From the NCBI GenBank assembly GCA_030686995.1, contig CM060680.1:77946616-78010615 (forward strand): DNA of 64,000 nucleotides. Direction: 5' to 3'. The DNA is from Artemisia argyi. Taxonomy: Eukaryota > Streptophyta > Magnoliopsida > Asterales > Asteraceae. Position numbers and translations under genes: made by a program. The notes beneath the pieces were generated by a model, which saw nothing but the letters and a program-made list of their open reading frames with translations, was not told the origin of the DNA and made no database searches. Position 1 is the stretch's first letter, and every line of letters starts with the position of its first letter. Below, in pieces: positions 34,366 through 46,311 of this stretch.

Positions 34366-35805
34366 TGATAAGGATAAATTTTTTACGCTTTTAGGGGGTC
34401 ATTTTAGCCCTAAATTGTGTCTTTATGATCAAATATTACCTCATATCTTTTCTTTTGTCAATTTAGGCACTTTGGAGAAGAATTCTGGAAAATGGAGCAT
34501 TTTGGACGTTTTTGGAGCATAAAGTGAAGAAAATGACAAAGTCAAGAATCCAATCTGGAAATAGTACCTGACGGCGTCAAGTGTCACAAAGAGACGCCGT
34601 TATATGAAGATCAAGAGGTGGATAATTGCTTTACACTTGACGCGCCAGAAAGAAAATTGGAAGATTACACGTGACGGCGTCACGTTAAAAAACGCCAAGG
34701 CCGTCACGTGTTAAGGTAAAGAGAGACGCGCAAAAAGCCTTTGGACCAAACGGCGTCAAGAGTAGATCTAGGCAATTCGAGAAGATGTACGGCGGTGACT
34801 TGACGGCGTCACGACCCAAAAGATTATGCCGTTAGCTTGTATTTTCTATATATATATTTTTGGATTTTTCAATCATAAGTAAGGAACTTTTGCGCAACAA
34901 ACACTAGACGATTTTACAGCTTTTGTAAGGGTTTCAAACCCATTCTTTCATCGATGTTTAATTGAAGATAAGTTATCCATTAATCATTCAATATGTCTAC
35001 GTGTTGGTTGATTATCTTGTATGCTTTTCTTTCTATTAACATGCTAACTTAGGTTTATTTGTGTTTGCTTAGATCTAATGAAACCTAGTTATTGATTATT
35101 GATTGTTGGTTTGTCATTGATTGTTGTGGGTGATTGATTTTAGCGTTAGGCTTAAGAAAACTGGCTAACTTCCTCTATACGGTAACTTGCTTGAACGTCT
35201 TAAGAAACGTAATCGGATGTGTACTATGGTTTTATTGGTTGTATTAAATGCATAAGTAACTATTAATGAGGCCACGATAGGATACTAAATGTGTCGTCAT
35301 AGGAAGAGATAGAAGCCTATAAAGTTGGGGAAGATCGTACACGGCCCCACGAATGGTATTAGGGAGTGCAACCCTTCATCCACGCAATTGTGACAAATCA
35401 ACTAATCAATAAAAGATAACTAGGGAGTAATGAAATCTAAGTAAACATGCTTTCCTCCATATAGAAGTTCCTCCAATTTATTTTCTTGTTATTTTATTTT
35501 TATTGTTTAAGTAGTTATTTGGGTTAGTTGGCTAGCGACTAATTCCGTCCACTCTTCCAATACCCGGGATATTTACTTGCTTTCCATAAAACATAAAAAA
35601 ACAAAAAGAATCATCCCTCACCTTTAGACCTAGTTAGATTAGTTTCAATCCTAACAAACACTATTCCCTGAGAGAACGATCAATCCCCCGGTACTTGCCA
35701 CTTACTATACTACATCAGTCAGGTACACTGCCTGGTGGGGATTGCAAGCATCTCAAGATCCCTTGAGAAGTAAAACCTTTTGAAAGGTTTCAAAACCACG
35801 CATCA
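34366..35805 (+). repeat. 5' LTR of the gag-protease element
   Basis: Begins TGATAAGG and ends ACGCATCA. It is followed at once by the primer-binding site, and it abuts the first codons of the copia gag. TATATATATAT at about 34848 is the probable core promoter. Exact TGACGGCGTCA palindromes start at 34569, 34672 and 34801, all upstream of the TATA box. Confidence 0.85.
34569..34811. promoter_or_regulatory. TGACGGCGTCA palindrome cluster upstream of the LTR TATA box
   Basis: Three exact 11-mers plus degenerate copies (AAACGGCGTCA at about 34748, GGCCGTCACGTG at about 34699, the last overlapping a G-box-like CACGTG). The arrangement within 300 bp upstream of TATA suggests enhancer sites. Function is inferred. 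Confidence 0.55.
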
Positions 35806-35811
35806 CGTTTT

Positions 35812-35829
35812 TGGCGTCGCTGCCTGGGA
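35812..35829 (+). other. Primer-binding site (tRNA-Asp type)
   Basis: TGGCGTCGCTGCCTGGGA, six bases after the LTR end. It is nearly the same as the site of the minus-strand Athila element at 5461. Confidence 0.8.
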
Positions 35830-35975
35830 ATAGTTATTGCTTAGGTTGATTTTTAGTTTCGATTAGGTCTACTAACTAGATTCCTTTCTAGTGAGAAGTG
35901 AGATTTTTATTTTATTTTTATAGGATTTCTTTAGTCTATCTTATTTCTTTGTTCATAACCATTACCATCCGCCAT

Positions 35976-37255
35976 CATGGAAGGTGGTAATATCTTTCAT
36001 CCCGTTGTTCAACCAAACCTACCAAACCACCAAAACCCACCCGAAACCACCTAGAGCATGCACTTTAGGAGAATACTCCCATCCTATCTACCAAGGCTAT
36101 CGAAACACCATTGAGCTCACTCAAGGAGCTAATGTTATTCCCTTGCGATCTGACACCATCCGGTTGGTGCAAAGTGGATGTGCATTCCATTGACTTCGTT
36201 CCGAAGATCCAAACCAACATCTCAAGGATTTTCTTAAAATCGCAGATTCCATAAACCTTGATGTTGAAACTCGAGAGACGACCTGATTGCGTCTCTTCCA
36301 ATTCTCTCTACGTGACCAAGCTAGTCAATGGCTTGAGCGTTTACCCGCGGGATCCATCACCTCTTGGGATGATCTCACTTCTCGTTTCCTTGCTCAATTT
36401 TTCCCACCGGGAAGAACGACCAAGTTAAGGAATGACATCTTTATGTTTCAACAACGTCAAGGTGAAACCCTTTACGAAGCATGGACTCGTTTCAAGGACT
36501 TACTCCAAAAAGTCCCTCATCATGGCATAGATCTTTGGCTCCAAGTCCAAATCTTCTATGACCATATCAATCTTTTCACAAGGCAAACCATTGACCAAGT
36601 GGCCGGTCGTAAGCTATGTGATCGGAGTGCGGAAGAATCATGGGAACTCATAGAAGATCTTGCTCTCTATGACAACGAATATTGGAACGATCCCCGTGAT
36701 TTGAACAAAACGGTCAAGGCAATGTCTTTGCCTTCGAATAATTCAAGCATTCCCGACCGTAGGATCATGGAACTTGAGGACCAAGTCAATTTTCTTATGA
36801 AATCCTACGAAGCTCCTAAACCTTCAAGCAAAGTGAACAAACTCACTTCTTTGTGTGAATTATGTAGTGGTCCCCACGACACTCGTGATTGCATGGAACT
36901 CCCCGAACAAGCTTTTGCGGACTACACATCATCGCGTACCGACAGAGCGGAAGATAAGTGGTACACTTTCAAACCCGAGCCAAACCCTTACGGTGATTCA
37001 TACAACCCCTCTTGGAAAAATCACCCAAACTTTAGATGGAAACAAAACCAAAACATGCCCCAAAACAATTCTTCCAATATACCTAATCATTTTCAATCAA
37101 ATGGTTCATCCTCAAAGCGTACTTTCAACAACAATACTTCCAACAACTTTGGTAGTACCAACAATTTTGAAGGATTGATGTCCAATTTTATGGCATCTCA
37201 AGAAGCCCGCATAGCTAGTTTAAAGCCGAATTCAACCAACAACAAAATGAGATGA
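35976..37255 (+). pseudogene. Gag of the gag-protease gypsy element
   Basis: The start is probably ATGGAAGGTGG at about 35976. The capsid-like domain runs from LGEYSHPIYQGYRNTIEL through DQASQWLERLPAGSITSW, FLAQFFPPGRTTKLRND, EAWTRFKDLLQKVPHHGIDL to YWNDPRDLNK. A zinc knuckle C-x2-C-x4-H-x4-C (CELCSGPHDTRDC) and an Asn-rich tail follow. Lesions are a frameshift near 36050, an in-frame TGA at about 36191, and a frameshift near 36280. Another near 37220 moves the C-terminal coiled coil into the next frame. The intact part (36287-37255) is 322 codons. This family is widely annotated as MAK10-like protein, a misleading name for a retrotransposon product. Confidence 0.8.
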
Positions 37256-38163
37256 AAAATAAGATTGATAATTTGATAAAGGCCTTGAATAACCAAGGGG
37301 TAACCCCAGCTACAAAAGCGGTAAAAAACCCTAGTGCTGAGATTGAGGTTAAAGATCCTTCATCATCTAAACATGTGCACTTTGTCAACGTAGTTACCAT
37401 TAAGCCCGTTGATAGAAGTTATGATGACGATGAGGGAGGTATGACTGAGATAGGAAGTAATACTAAGAATGATGTTGAAGAAGAAATGGAAGAGGTAGAG
37501 GATTATTTCAACAAGTTTCCCACTGAGGAGGAGCTTGCGTACCATAAGAATCTATTGGATTATCCTAACCCATCAATCTATAGAAACCTTCCAATCATTC
37601 GAGCTGGCAACCCAAATCTCATAATCATACCATGCAATATTGGGCATTTGCATGTATGAAAAGCTTATATTGACCCCAAGTCCCCCATAAATATCTTGTC
37701 TATGACATTTTACAATTGGATTATGAAAAAGAAATTAGCTCCTAGGAGAGACCCCAACACGGGAAGAACAAGTAATTTTTTGGGGAGAGTTAGAGGGTTG
37801 CCCGTTTATGTAGGGAACTTCACTTATTTTATGGATTTTGTGGTCTTAGAAGATGTTAGCCCGGCGGTTGACATAAATTTATCTAATGTGGTGTTAGGGA
37901 AACAGTTTGTAGAAGTCTTTTGGATGACCTATGACACAACCTTAGGGCTAGTTAGGATTAGAGACAAGGATAGTGAGATTGCTTATCAAATGCCACATAA
38001 GATAGAGCAGTACCGATCCCTTACTTGTTTGGAAAAAGAATGTAAGCAATCGGTATATTATAGGAGTGATGAGGATAAGAGAAAAGGAGTAGACTACGTT
38101 ATGAAAAAAAATATTGGGGTTCTACAAAGAATGTCTACAACTAGGTCAAGAATACAAAACTAA
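37252..38163 (+). pseudogene. Gag C-terminus and degenerate aspartic protease-like domain
   Basis: Frame 37252-37659 continues gag (KNKIDNLIKALNNQG), then an acidic linker and PCNIGHLHV; it stops at 37657. Frame 37696-38163 continues with FYNWIMKKKLAPRRDPNTG, VGNFTYFMDFVVLEDVS and VVLGKQFVE, ending shortly after IEQYRSLTCLEKE. Bases between the two encode AYIDPKSPINILS in frame, so the protease signature D-[TL]-G-S is D-P-K-S here. The catalytic Asp remains but the Gly is lost, which argues against activity. Without RT or integrase downstream the element cannot move by itself. Confidence 0.75.
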
Positions 38164-38262
38164 ACAAGAGGATGACCTAGAGAACGTGACCAATGATGGA
38201 GTCACGTAATAGGGCATGAATTTGAGTCTAGCTAAAAGACTCGTTAATAAAGAAAAGTGCTT

Positions 38263-38280
38263 CTTGGGAGGCAACCCAAG
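38263..38280 (+). other. Conserved hairpin CTTGGG...CCCAAG after the gag-protease region
   Basis: A 6-bp stem with loop AGGCAA lying about 100 bp after the last codon. I recall the phrase TTCTTGGGAGGCAACCCAAG from many Athila/Tat elements at the same place. A role in RNA structure is conjecture. Confidence 0.6.
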
Positions 38281-39058
38281 CTTTATTTGTTTGTGTGTTT
38301 ATTTAATTTTATTTGCTTCCATATCTATGTTTTATTTATATTGTTTATGGTTCATGTTTCAAATTAAGTTGTGAAAATGCTTTGTTTTGTTTTTAACTTC
38401 GTCTTGAATCTTGATCATATATAAAGGTATTTTGCAAAAGATAAGTGTAAGGGAAATCTAAATTTGTTTTTAAGAACAAGTTGAACATGAACAATAACAA
38501 TGTTAAATTAACATGCATATTAGTATTTGGTTGAGTCAAGTGCTTGTATCGAGTCATAATGAATATTTTGCAGGAATTCCAGGAATTAAAGCATGGGGTT
38601 TTCTAGAAATTTTTCGAAAACAAAATATAAAATTTCTGTCAGATCAATCTGACGGCGTCAGGCATTTCAACCTGACGACGTCAGGTATAAATTTTTTGAA
38701 AATTTTGCAAATTTTGTTTTTCTGCCGGAATTGTAAAGTTTCATAAAATCTTTAACTTTTAAACTCCAGGAATCTGCAAATATTCATTCCACAAGCATTA
38801 TATCTTTACTTGCTTTATAGGATTTAATTTTATATAGAATTTACCGCCGATTTTACGCGAGGTTTTTCATGTTTGTTTTCTCAGATTTAACAAGTTATAT
38901 TGGACAAGAAGATGATCTATATTTTTGAAGAGAAGATTTTCTATGTTCATTTTCTTGGAGGAGGATCTAACCATGTTACTACATTATCCACACCGAACGA
39001 ATCAGGGGAGTAATTGTTTCATTCTTTCATTTTCTTTACTTTTACATCTTTTAATTGA
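38281..39058 (+). other. Internal non-coding region of the gypsy element
   Basis: No domain is recognised. It contains two more palindromes of the LTR type, TGACGGCGTCA at 38650 and TGACGACGTCA at 38673, both flanked by CCTGACG/CGTCAGG extensions. Confidence 0.5.
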
Positions 39059-41116
39059 ACATTGGGGACAATGTTCGGCTTAAGTGTAAGGGGGGGGGGA
39101 AATAAAGATAACTTAGAGACTACAATTGCGCTTGATTTTTGTTTTTTTAACAGTAGGTGTGTAATAAAACTGAGAGAAATATTTGTTAGGGCAATTTTAG
39201 CACCATATTTAAAATTTTTTGCAACATATAAGAATGAAACTTTAGTTTTAATAAGCGTCTCATGGATATGAGTTATATGACTAGCACAAAAACCGTACCA
39301 CTCAAAAATTTCCACCCCAAATATGTGAGGTTCGCCCCTAGATCTTAAGGAAAAAGCATTTATCTTTAATGCTTGTGAGTGTACCGGTAGTACTTAGATT
39401 CTAGAACTTGCATTAATGATTCATCCCGAGACCGCTAGTGAGACTACATTCGTGTAGTTAGGATTTACTACATGATAAGAGGCATTAGGATAACCCTTGT
39501 TTTACACCTGTAATATATTTACATTGACTTCATTGGTCAAGTAATTCTCCTACACCTTTGCGATGTACTCATTTTTAGTACACGATACCCCTAGTACACC
39601 CTTCAGAGCTTATCTTTTTCGTTTCTAACTTTAAGCATTTTACTTAAAGAAATAATTCGTTTACAATCCACCCCCTAATTTACACCTAAATCGCCTTAGC
39701 CTTCCTTGTATGCACTCATCTTTAGTGCATTATTGTTACATGTTTAAACCCTTACTTAATTGTCTAATTGATTACATGGTTGCTAAGTCGAGTCATATCT
39801 TGTATATATTGTTTTGGAACGATTGGGACTCATGGGTAAAGTACTAGTGTTATGGAGTAATGGGGAAGAACGTCAATTATTACCCCCATATGTGCGTAAA
39901 TGTTTTAAAGTACTCCAAGTGTTTTAATTATCTTAATCCGAGTCATTAGAATAGTTATTGGTAAAGTATGTAAAAGTTAGAAAAAGAAAGAGAAAAACAT
40001 ACGGACCACCATCCTGTTTCCTTTTATGTTTTTGTTAGTTAATGATTAGCTTAAGTTGAGTCGAGTCTTGGCTTAGCAACGCTGCATTGTACATGTAATT
40101 GACCAAGATGATTAACTTGCCACCAGTAAAAATATCCTATATCCAACAAACCGTGTTTATCATATCCCTACACTTAACGTTATAACCCTTTAAAAGACCT
40201 CTTTGATAGTTTATCATAGGTGCTTACGCCAAAGTGGTGGAGGTTTTCAATCCTTTCCCAAGCCTATGGTAATCTATTTTCTATGACAGGTAGTGAGTGA
40301 TATTTTTCTATTTTCATTTGTGATATATACATTTATAACTCCCGAGAGATGAGAGTATCCAAACACTATTTGTGATGTAACCCCCCGTAATTTTCCAAAC
40401 ATTATTTTAATAATCGATTTCTATTTACTTATCTAATTAGTTGAACATATACGAGCTCACTCGGCTGAATCACGGGAAGCTATCCCACGTACTGCAAAAC
40501 ACATTAACATTTGCAGACAATTTATTTTATCAGAAAATATGAAATATTATTTTTCTGACATTTACTGATGATTAAAACTCAAAAGCAAGAAGTTATCTCG
40601 CTTTTCCTGAGAAACGACACCGCATGCGTACCGACACCATATTAGTCATGGTTTAAGTTCAATAAATACTTTTTTTGAGTCAATAATAATGTTTTTATTT
40701 TATTTTTATAAAGACATTCACAAAAACATATTTTACGCATTTTTCTCAAAAATGCCAAAACGGGACACTACGATTACATTTTAAGCTCAAACGGGACACG
40801 ATAAAAGAGACATTACATGAGATTATTGTCCTTAACTTTTTCACTCTAAATTTTTTTACTTGCCACCCATTTGTAAGGGATGAGGTCACATGATTGTTTA
40901 AGAAATTGCAAATAAAAGAGACATTACATGAGATTATTGTCCTTAACTTAATTTGAACACACATTTTCTTTCATGCAAGGAAAGCATAGTCAAAATACTC
41001 TTTCTTTGTTCCTCTTAAAGTCTGCCGAGACCACAAGTACCCAACACACATTCTTTTTTTCACAAAACTCACAAAAACAAAGAATAGTTTGGTGATTTGG
41101 ATTCAAGCTTGGTTAC
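39059..41116 (+). other. 3' region of the gypsy element: poly-G motif then non-coding
   Basis: GGGGACAATGTTCGG and a run of ten G (about 39091-39100) mark the usual end of the coding part. The remaining 2 kb has no ORF of note. It includes a 38-bp exact direct repeat at 40801-40838 and 40912-40949 (period 111), and GTAACCCCCCG at about 40378 that could start another LTR. I see nothing else. Confidence 0.5.
40801..40949. repeat. 38-bp exact direct repeat, period 111
   Basis: ATAAAAGAGACATTACATGA and the following 18 bases are identical at 40801 and 40912. Confidence 0.9.
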
Positions 41117-44100
41117 TGATTGAGCCTGAACAGTCAGACTTAATTGACCAAGTGATGGTCAACAAGGTCAGACTGCCTAGAGTCAATGCTCTGTGAAATA
41201 CAGTGTTTCCCCGGGTCGTTATGTCCCAGCGAGGTGTGATGGTATTTAAAACTGGTTTGTGATCGGGTGAATTTGGACAGAAAGGGGTTATGATTGATTA
41301 CACTAAGGAAATAAAAAAGGAAATAGCTTAAATATGCTATATTAACAAAAACGTAAAATTAGAAAACCCATAAATGTTTAAAACCTAAAAACGCGTACGT
41401 CTGATTTAAATTTACGTAGACGTACGAAATAAAACACGAGTTTTAGAGAAATAAAAACCCTACGGATATGAAAATTATATTTTTACAATCCTAATGATAA
41501 AAGAAAATTTTAGAAAAAGAAAATTAATTTTTTACTATTTAATTATTTATTATTAATTAATTACTAATTTCCTAATTACTTTTAATTATTTAATTTACAC
41601 TAAAATACAAATAATTAGGATTTTACTTAGAAAAATAAAATTTAAATTTGGAAAAATCTAAAATAATATAAAACTAATTTTCAAACAGAAAATATATTTT
41701 TTAGACTTTTTAAATAATTATTATTAATTAAAAACTAATTATTATTAATTGGTTCCGTAATATATTGATGCCTTTCTAAAAAAAACTAATTATTAATTAA
41801 TTTAAACTACTAAAAATTAAGAAAAATAGCAAATGAACAGTGAAAAATCTAAAACTTTTTCTAAAATTATTTTATAACTACTAGATCCTATGAAAATTAT
41901 AAAAATGAGGTTTGCTTTTGAAATAAGATGAAAATAAGCTAAAGATCTTAAATAGAAACTATCACTTAATTTAATTTTGACTTTTCTGGATTATATTTTT
42001 TCAAAACTATTTAAATACACAAAATAACCAACTTTAACAAAGGAACATTGGCTGAATCACAAAAATAAGCACATTGAGTGCTTATTGAGTTTGGCAGATG
42101 GGGTTTCTTAGCTTATTAGGACTTTGGTGTCTTTGAAAAAGCCAACCAAAAGCTACCACATGGGTAAATAAGCTAAAACAGATATGGAATAACTTGAAAT
42201 AAGCAAAATGGAACAGAAAAGCACAAGAAATAAGCTACTATAAGCAAATAAGCAATAAACTAAAAAATGAGTAGCAAACAGGCCAAATTGACCAACTTCC
42301 AGGCCTTGTAGGGCCCACAGGAGATATTGGAAGCCCAAACAAAAAGGGGATCCTATAAGCTGAGCTTATTGGCTTTTCAAATAGCTAAAGCTCAACCTCT
42401 GGGACCCACTATTGAAGTCAGGGGAGGGCATGGAAGTTGGGCACAAAATCTGAGACCTCAGCATACATGTAAAATGGGACAAAGTTCAAGGTACATGCAG
42501 CCCTAGTAAATAAGCCAGGAACCTAAAAATAAGCCTTGGCCCTTGAAGATTAGTTTATTGGCTTTCCAATAAGCCAAGAAATAGGTGGTGGGGCCTACTA
42601 TGGTACAAGATATGATCTAATGAAAATGGTCCATTTGGACTGATGCCCTGGTGCAGGGGGAACTATGGCCTGCAGGCCAATTTGTGCTACCAAATAAGCT
42701 AATAAGAAAAATCCTAAAAATAAGCACTATGTGGAATTCCAAAGTTTAACTGGTAAACTACAACATGTAAAAAGATCAAGGCTTGAATCTCAATACAAAA
42801 ATCAAAACAATTCCCACAAAAAGTGGATTTCTGCCTAAACTATGTTAATTGACTATTTGATTTTTGCTTCTAGTTTGACTTATGTAACTTTTGATTGATC
42901 TAAGATGACTGAAAGGGATACAATAAGCTAAAATAAGACCACATTAAGCTAAAACAACAATTTGTACAATGATATGAGGGTTTATGGATCCTAAATCCTA
43001 CACAGTAAGAATAATGGTGGAGTCCAAAGTGATTTTGACTTTCTGCTTACAAAGTACCAAGTTTATGGTCAATTTAACTCAATCTAACCTAATGTGACTT
43101 AACACAACCAAAAACAACAACATTATACACCCTGAGCTCTTACAAACAGCATGAACCAAACACCCCCTTTATAAACTAATTAGGTAACTTAATGAACCAA
43201 ATGAATAATCTAAGCCATGGAACTGATAAGTTAACTTATTAAAAGTTCTTTGCTTTGAAATTTAATTTTTAGTATAAAATTTGCATAGTCTGTGTTAGTG
43301 GTTTATAGTGCTTATTTGTTGCTTATTTTTGCTTAATCTGTCATATCATTGCTTATTAAAAAGACCTTATTTCATAAATCAAGCTGTGGTTCAAAGTTTC
43401 ATTGGATTTCATAAAATTCTCAAAGTGTACAAGTTGTTTGGATTTGCTCAGTTACCTGTGTTGCAGGGTGTTTGACTTGTTCTTTGTAGTTGGTGTACAC
43501 TTCATTTGTGTTAGACAAAACATACAAGTCATGAAATCCACCACTTTTCTCACAAAAGTCAAAATTACCTTAAAATAAGTAGTTCACTGTTGGCATTTAA
43601 GTTTAGCATAAGCTTCAAATCAACTCACAACTAGTTAGAATAGCTTAAGTTAGTCTCATTATACCTTAAAACATCAAGTCAGTAAGATCAGATCAAATCC
43701 ATTTTAGTCAACTTAAGTTCAAAGTTCTAAAAGTCAAAATTGCAAGTTCTTTTAGAAAACCATTTTTTGTAAGAATTTTCATGGATACAATTTCCAAAAT
43801 CAGGACCTGAGCTTTTTGGAAATCAAAGTTTGTTAGCTAAACTTAATAATCTATATTTTTGATTATTTTTGTGAATTTTTTAAAGTGCTTATTCACCCTT
43901 GTGAAAAGACCTGCAGGGCAGGGTACTCAGGGCACTTGGGTTTTTGACCATTTTTCATTTGCCTCCCCTGAGCTCAATTATGAACTTTAGACCTTGAAAA
44001 TTGGCTTTTTGGAAAGCTTATCAGTATGGCTTTTTAGATCATAGCTTATTTAGGATCTCAGTACTCATCTACTTAGCTTAGTTGTGCCTTAAAGTTGTCC

Positions 44101-45593
44101 TAATCACACTCAGTATACTAAGTGGTCAGTATACATCACCATAATTCAACTGTCCATATCTAGCTTATTAGTAGGCCCCACCTAGTGATTCTTGGCTTTT
44201 TGGAAACCCCAATAAGCCATCTATCTAAATCAGTGCTTATTTTTTGAGTTGTGAATTCATTTGCGCTATCGAACCAAGGCCTACATCTTGACCAATTCCA
44301 TTAAGTACACTGACACTTCAGTGTGTTTGAGCTTATTTCAATAGCTTGTATCTAGCTTGTTAGTGGACCATTTGGACTGCTTATTGGCTTTCTGGATAGG
44401 TCCCCAACTCACCTTTTAGGTTCAAGCCTTAGATTAGATCCTTGACCCCTCTTGTAGACCCCACAGAGGCCTGCAAGTTGGCCTTTTTGGCCTGTTTCTT
44501 TGGCAGTTTTGGATCTTTTGCTTATTAGCTTTTTATAGCTTATTTCTTGTGCTTTTCTATTTTACTTGGTTCATTTCAAGTTATTATAATATGTTTGTAG
44601 CTTATTTTACTCTGTGGAATCATAGTGTAGCTTTTTATTAGCTTTTTCTAAGTTTCAAAATCCTAATAAACTATAAGTGTAATCTGTTAAGCTCTTAAGC
44701 TCACAAATAGCTTATTTTTTATTTTCAAACATTTTGTCTTCACACAAGATAGTTTATTATCAGTATTAAGTAGTTTTGTAACAAGAAAAACAAGAAAAAC
44801 CAAAATTTAAAAATAGTGATAGTTTCTATTTAAGCCATTTGGCTTATTTTTCAGCTTTTTATTAAGCACTTTTCATTTTTATAATTTTCATAGCTTCTTG
44901 TCATCTTGTAGTATTTTTAGAAAAAGTTTTAGATTTTTCACTGTTCATTTGCTATTTTTCTTAATTTAAATTAATTAATAATTAGTTTTTAATAATTACA
45001 TAAAAAGTCTAAAAAATATATTTTCAGTTTTAAAATTTGTTTTAGGTTATTTTAGAATTACCAGAATTTTATTTTCATTTTTCTAGCTTAAAATCATATT
45101 TAGTTGTAATTTAGTATAATTTAAATAATTAAAAGTAATTAGTAATTAGTAATTAATTAATAATAAATAATTAAATAGTCTAAAAATTATTTTTCTTTTT
45201 CTTAAAATTTTCTTTTATCATTAGGATTGTAAAAATATAATTTTCATATTTGTAGGACTTTTATTGCTCCTATTTCACTTTCGTACGTTTACGTTTGTTT
45301 TAAATTTAAACGTACGATTTTAGGTTTTTAACGTCTCTAGTTAATTTTATTTCACGTAATTGTTCCTATAGTTTGTCTAAGCTATTTTCTTCCATATTTC
45401 CTTCATTTTACTATTCAAAACCTTTTCCTGTTGAAAATCACCCGATCACAATACGTTTAAAATATAATTGCACGCCTCGCTGGGATATAACGACCCGGGG
45501 AAACACTGTACTCACCAGAAGCATTGGCCTAGGCTGTTTGACTATATTGACCACATCCGAGGTTAACTTTAGTTGACCATTTGAGACCAATCA
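41117..45593. repeat. 4.5-kb imperfect inverted repeat built of two LTR-like arms
   Basis: The left arm (41117 to about 43230) is the reverse complement, with divergence, of the right arm (about 43240-45593). Paired landmarks: GTGTTTCCCCGGGTCGTTAT at 41203 against ACGACCCGGGGAAACAC at 45490; ACGTACG-rich blocks at 41395-41430 and 45285-45320; AACAGGCCAAATTGACCAAC at 42278 against a GTTGGCC...GGCCTGTT stretch at about 44475; CAAACACCCCC at 43155 against GGGTGTTTG at 43468. The outer ends are TGATTGAGCC and GACCAATCA. Both arms belong to the repeat family seen at 22953-26801. No coding region is supported inside. Confidence 0.65.
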
Positions 45594-46311
45594 ACGGGCT
45601 TACAAGATAAAAAGATACAAAAAAAAAAGGCTCACTTTCTACTTTAGGGAAAAAATTGCAATTAGAGCCAAGGGTGTGGCTCGTTAGTTTGTCTCTCCAC
45701 TCCTACGTGGCTATGCAAGTGAGCAAGTCACACCTCTTCACCACACCATTCCAACCTCCTCATCCCTCCTCACTTCCATTTTGCTCATCTGCACAACGAA
45801 TGTATCATCTGACATTGTGTACTTTTTTTTTTTTTTCTTCTTTTTGTGAGTGATAAATAAAATAAATGTGTAAATGGTGGGCCTCAAATAAGTAAGTTGA
45901 GATTAGTTATTAGTGAGAAGGGGGTTAGTTGTGAAGAGGTGTTGGGAATTGGGATGATGTGACATCCGTGAGCTCCGAATAAGTAATTTTGGCTTGTCAC
46001 CACAACTTCCACTTTTATCAATGAAGTGAAATAACGACCCGCCGCAACGGCGGGCCGTCGCTTACCTCGTTAAAAAACAATTTTCCAATTTTTTTTACCG
46101 ATAGAAAAACAAAAATAATAACTCAAACAAAAAAAGAACCCGACCCGACAACTATACTTATCACGTGCATACCACATGACACTCAAATAGTAAACCAAAT
46201 GCATTAACTACACACTTCTCCTACTACAAACACCCTTCATTAAACTCAAACATACTTACATTCATAACCACAACACAACCACCTTTCACCATCTCCTTAA
46301 ACAAAACCAAA
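45594..46311 (+). promoter_or_regulatory. Upstream region of the ATL4-like gene
   Basis: This separates the inverted repeat from the RING gene. It holds a poly-T run at about 45821-45837 and a GC-rich hairpin at 46038-46054 (CCCGCCG, loop CAA, CGGCGGG) that may be the end of a small transposon. The last 120 bases are C/A-rich, as in a plant 5' UTR. I could not place a convincing TATA box. Confidence 0.45.
46038..46054. repeat. GC-rich 7-bp hairpin about 260 bp upstream of ATL4
   Basis: CCCGCCG-CAA-CGGCGGG. It sits in A/T-rich DNA and resembles the 3'-terminal hairpins of Helitrons, but no CTRR end follows. Confidence 0.8.

Larger units (their letters stand above)
34366..41100 (+). mobile_element. 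Gag-protease-only (non-autonomous) Ty3/gypsy element, plus strand
   Basis: The order is 5' LTR (34366-35805), primer-binding site, decayed gag, protease-like domain, conserved hairpin, then a GGGGACAATGTTCGG / poly-G motif at 39060-39100 of the kind found at the end of the coding region in Athila/Tat elements. I see no RT, RNase H or integrase between the protease and the poly-G motif (only 0.9 kb), so it would depend on other elements. No 3' LTR of this family is found before 41117, where another repeat begins, so the right end is truncated or unrecognised. Confidence 0.75.

Noticed and set aside
34226..34522. 98-codon plus-strand frame across the gag/LTR junction
   Set aside because: Antisense to the copia gag and then reading into the LTR; a chance fusion.
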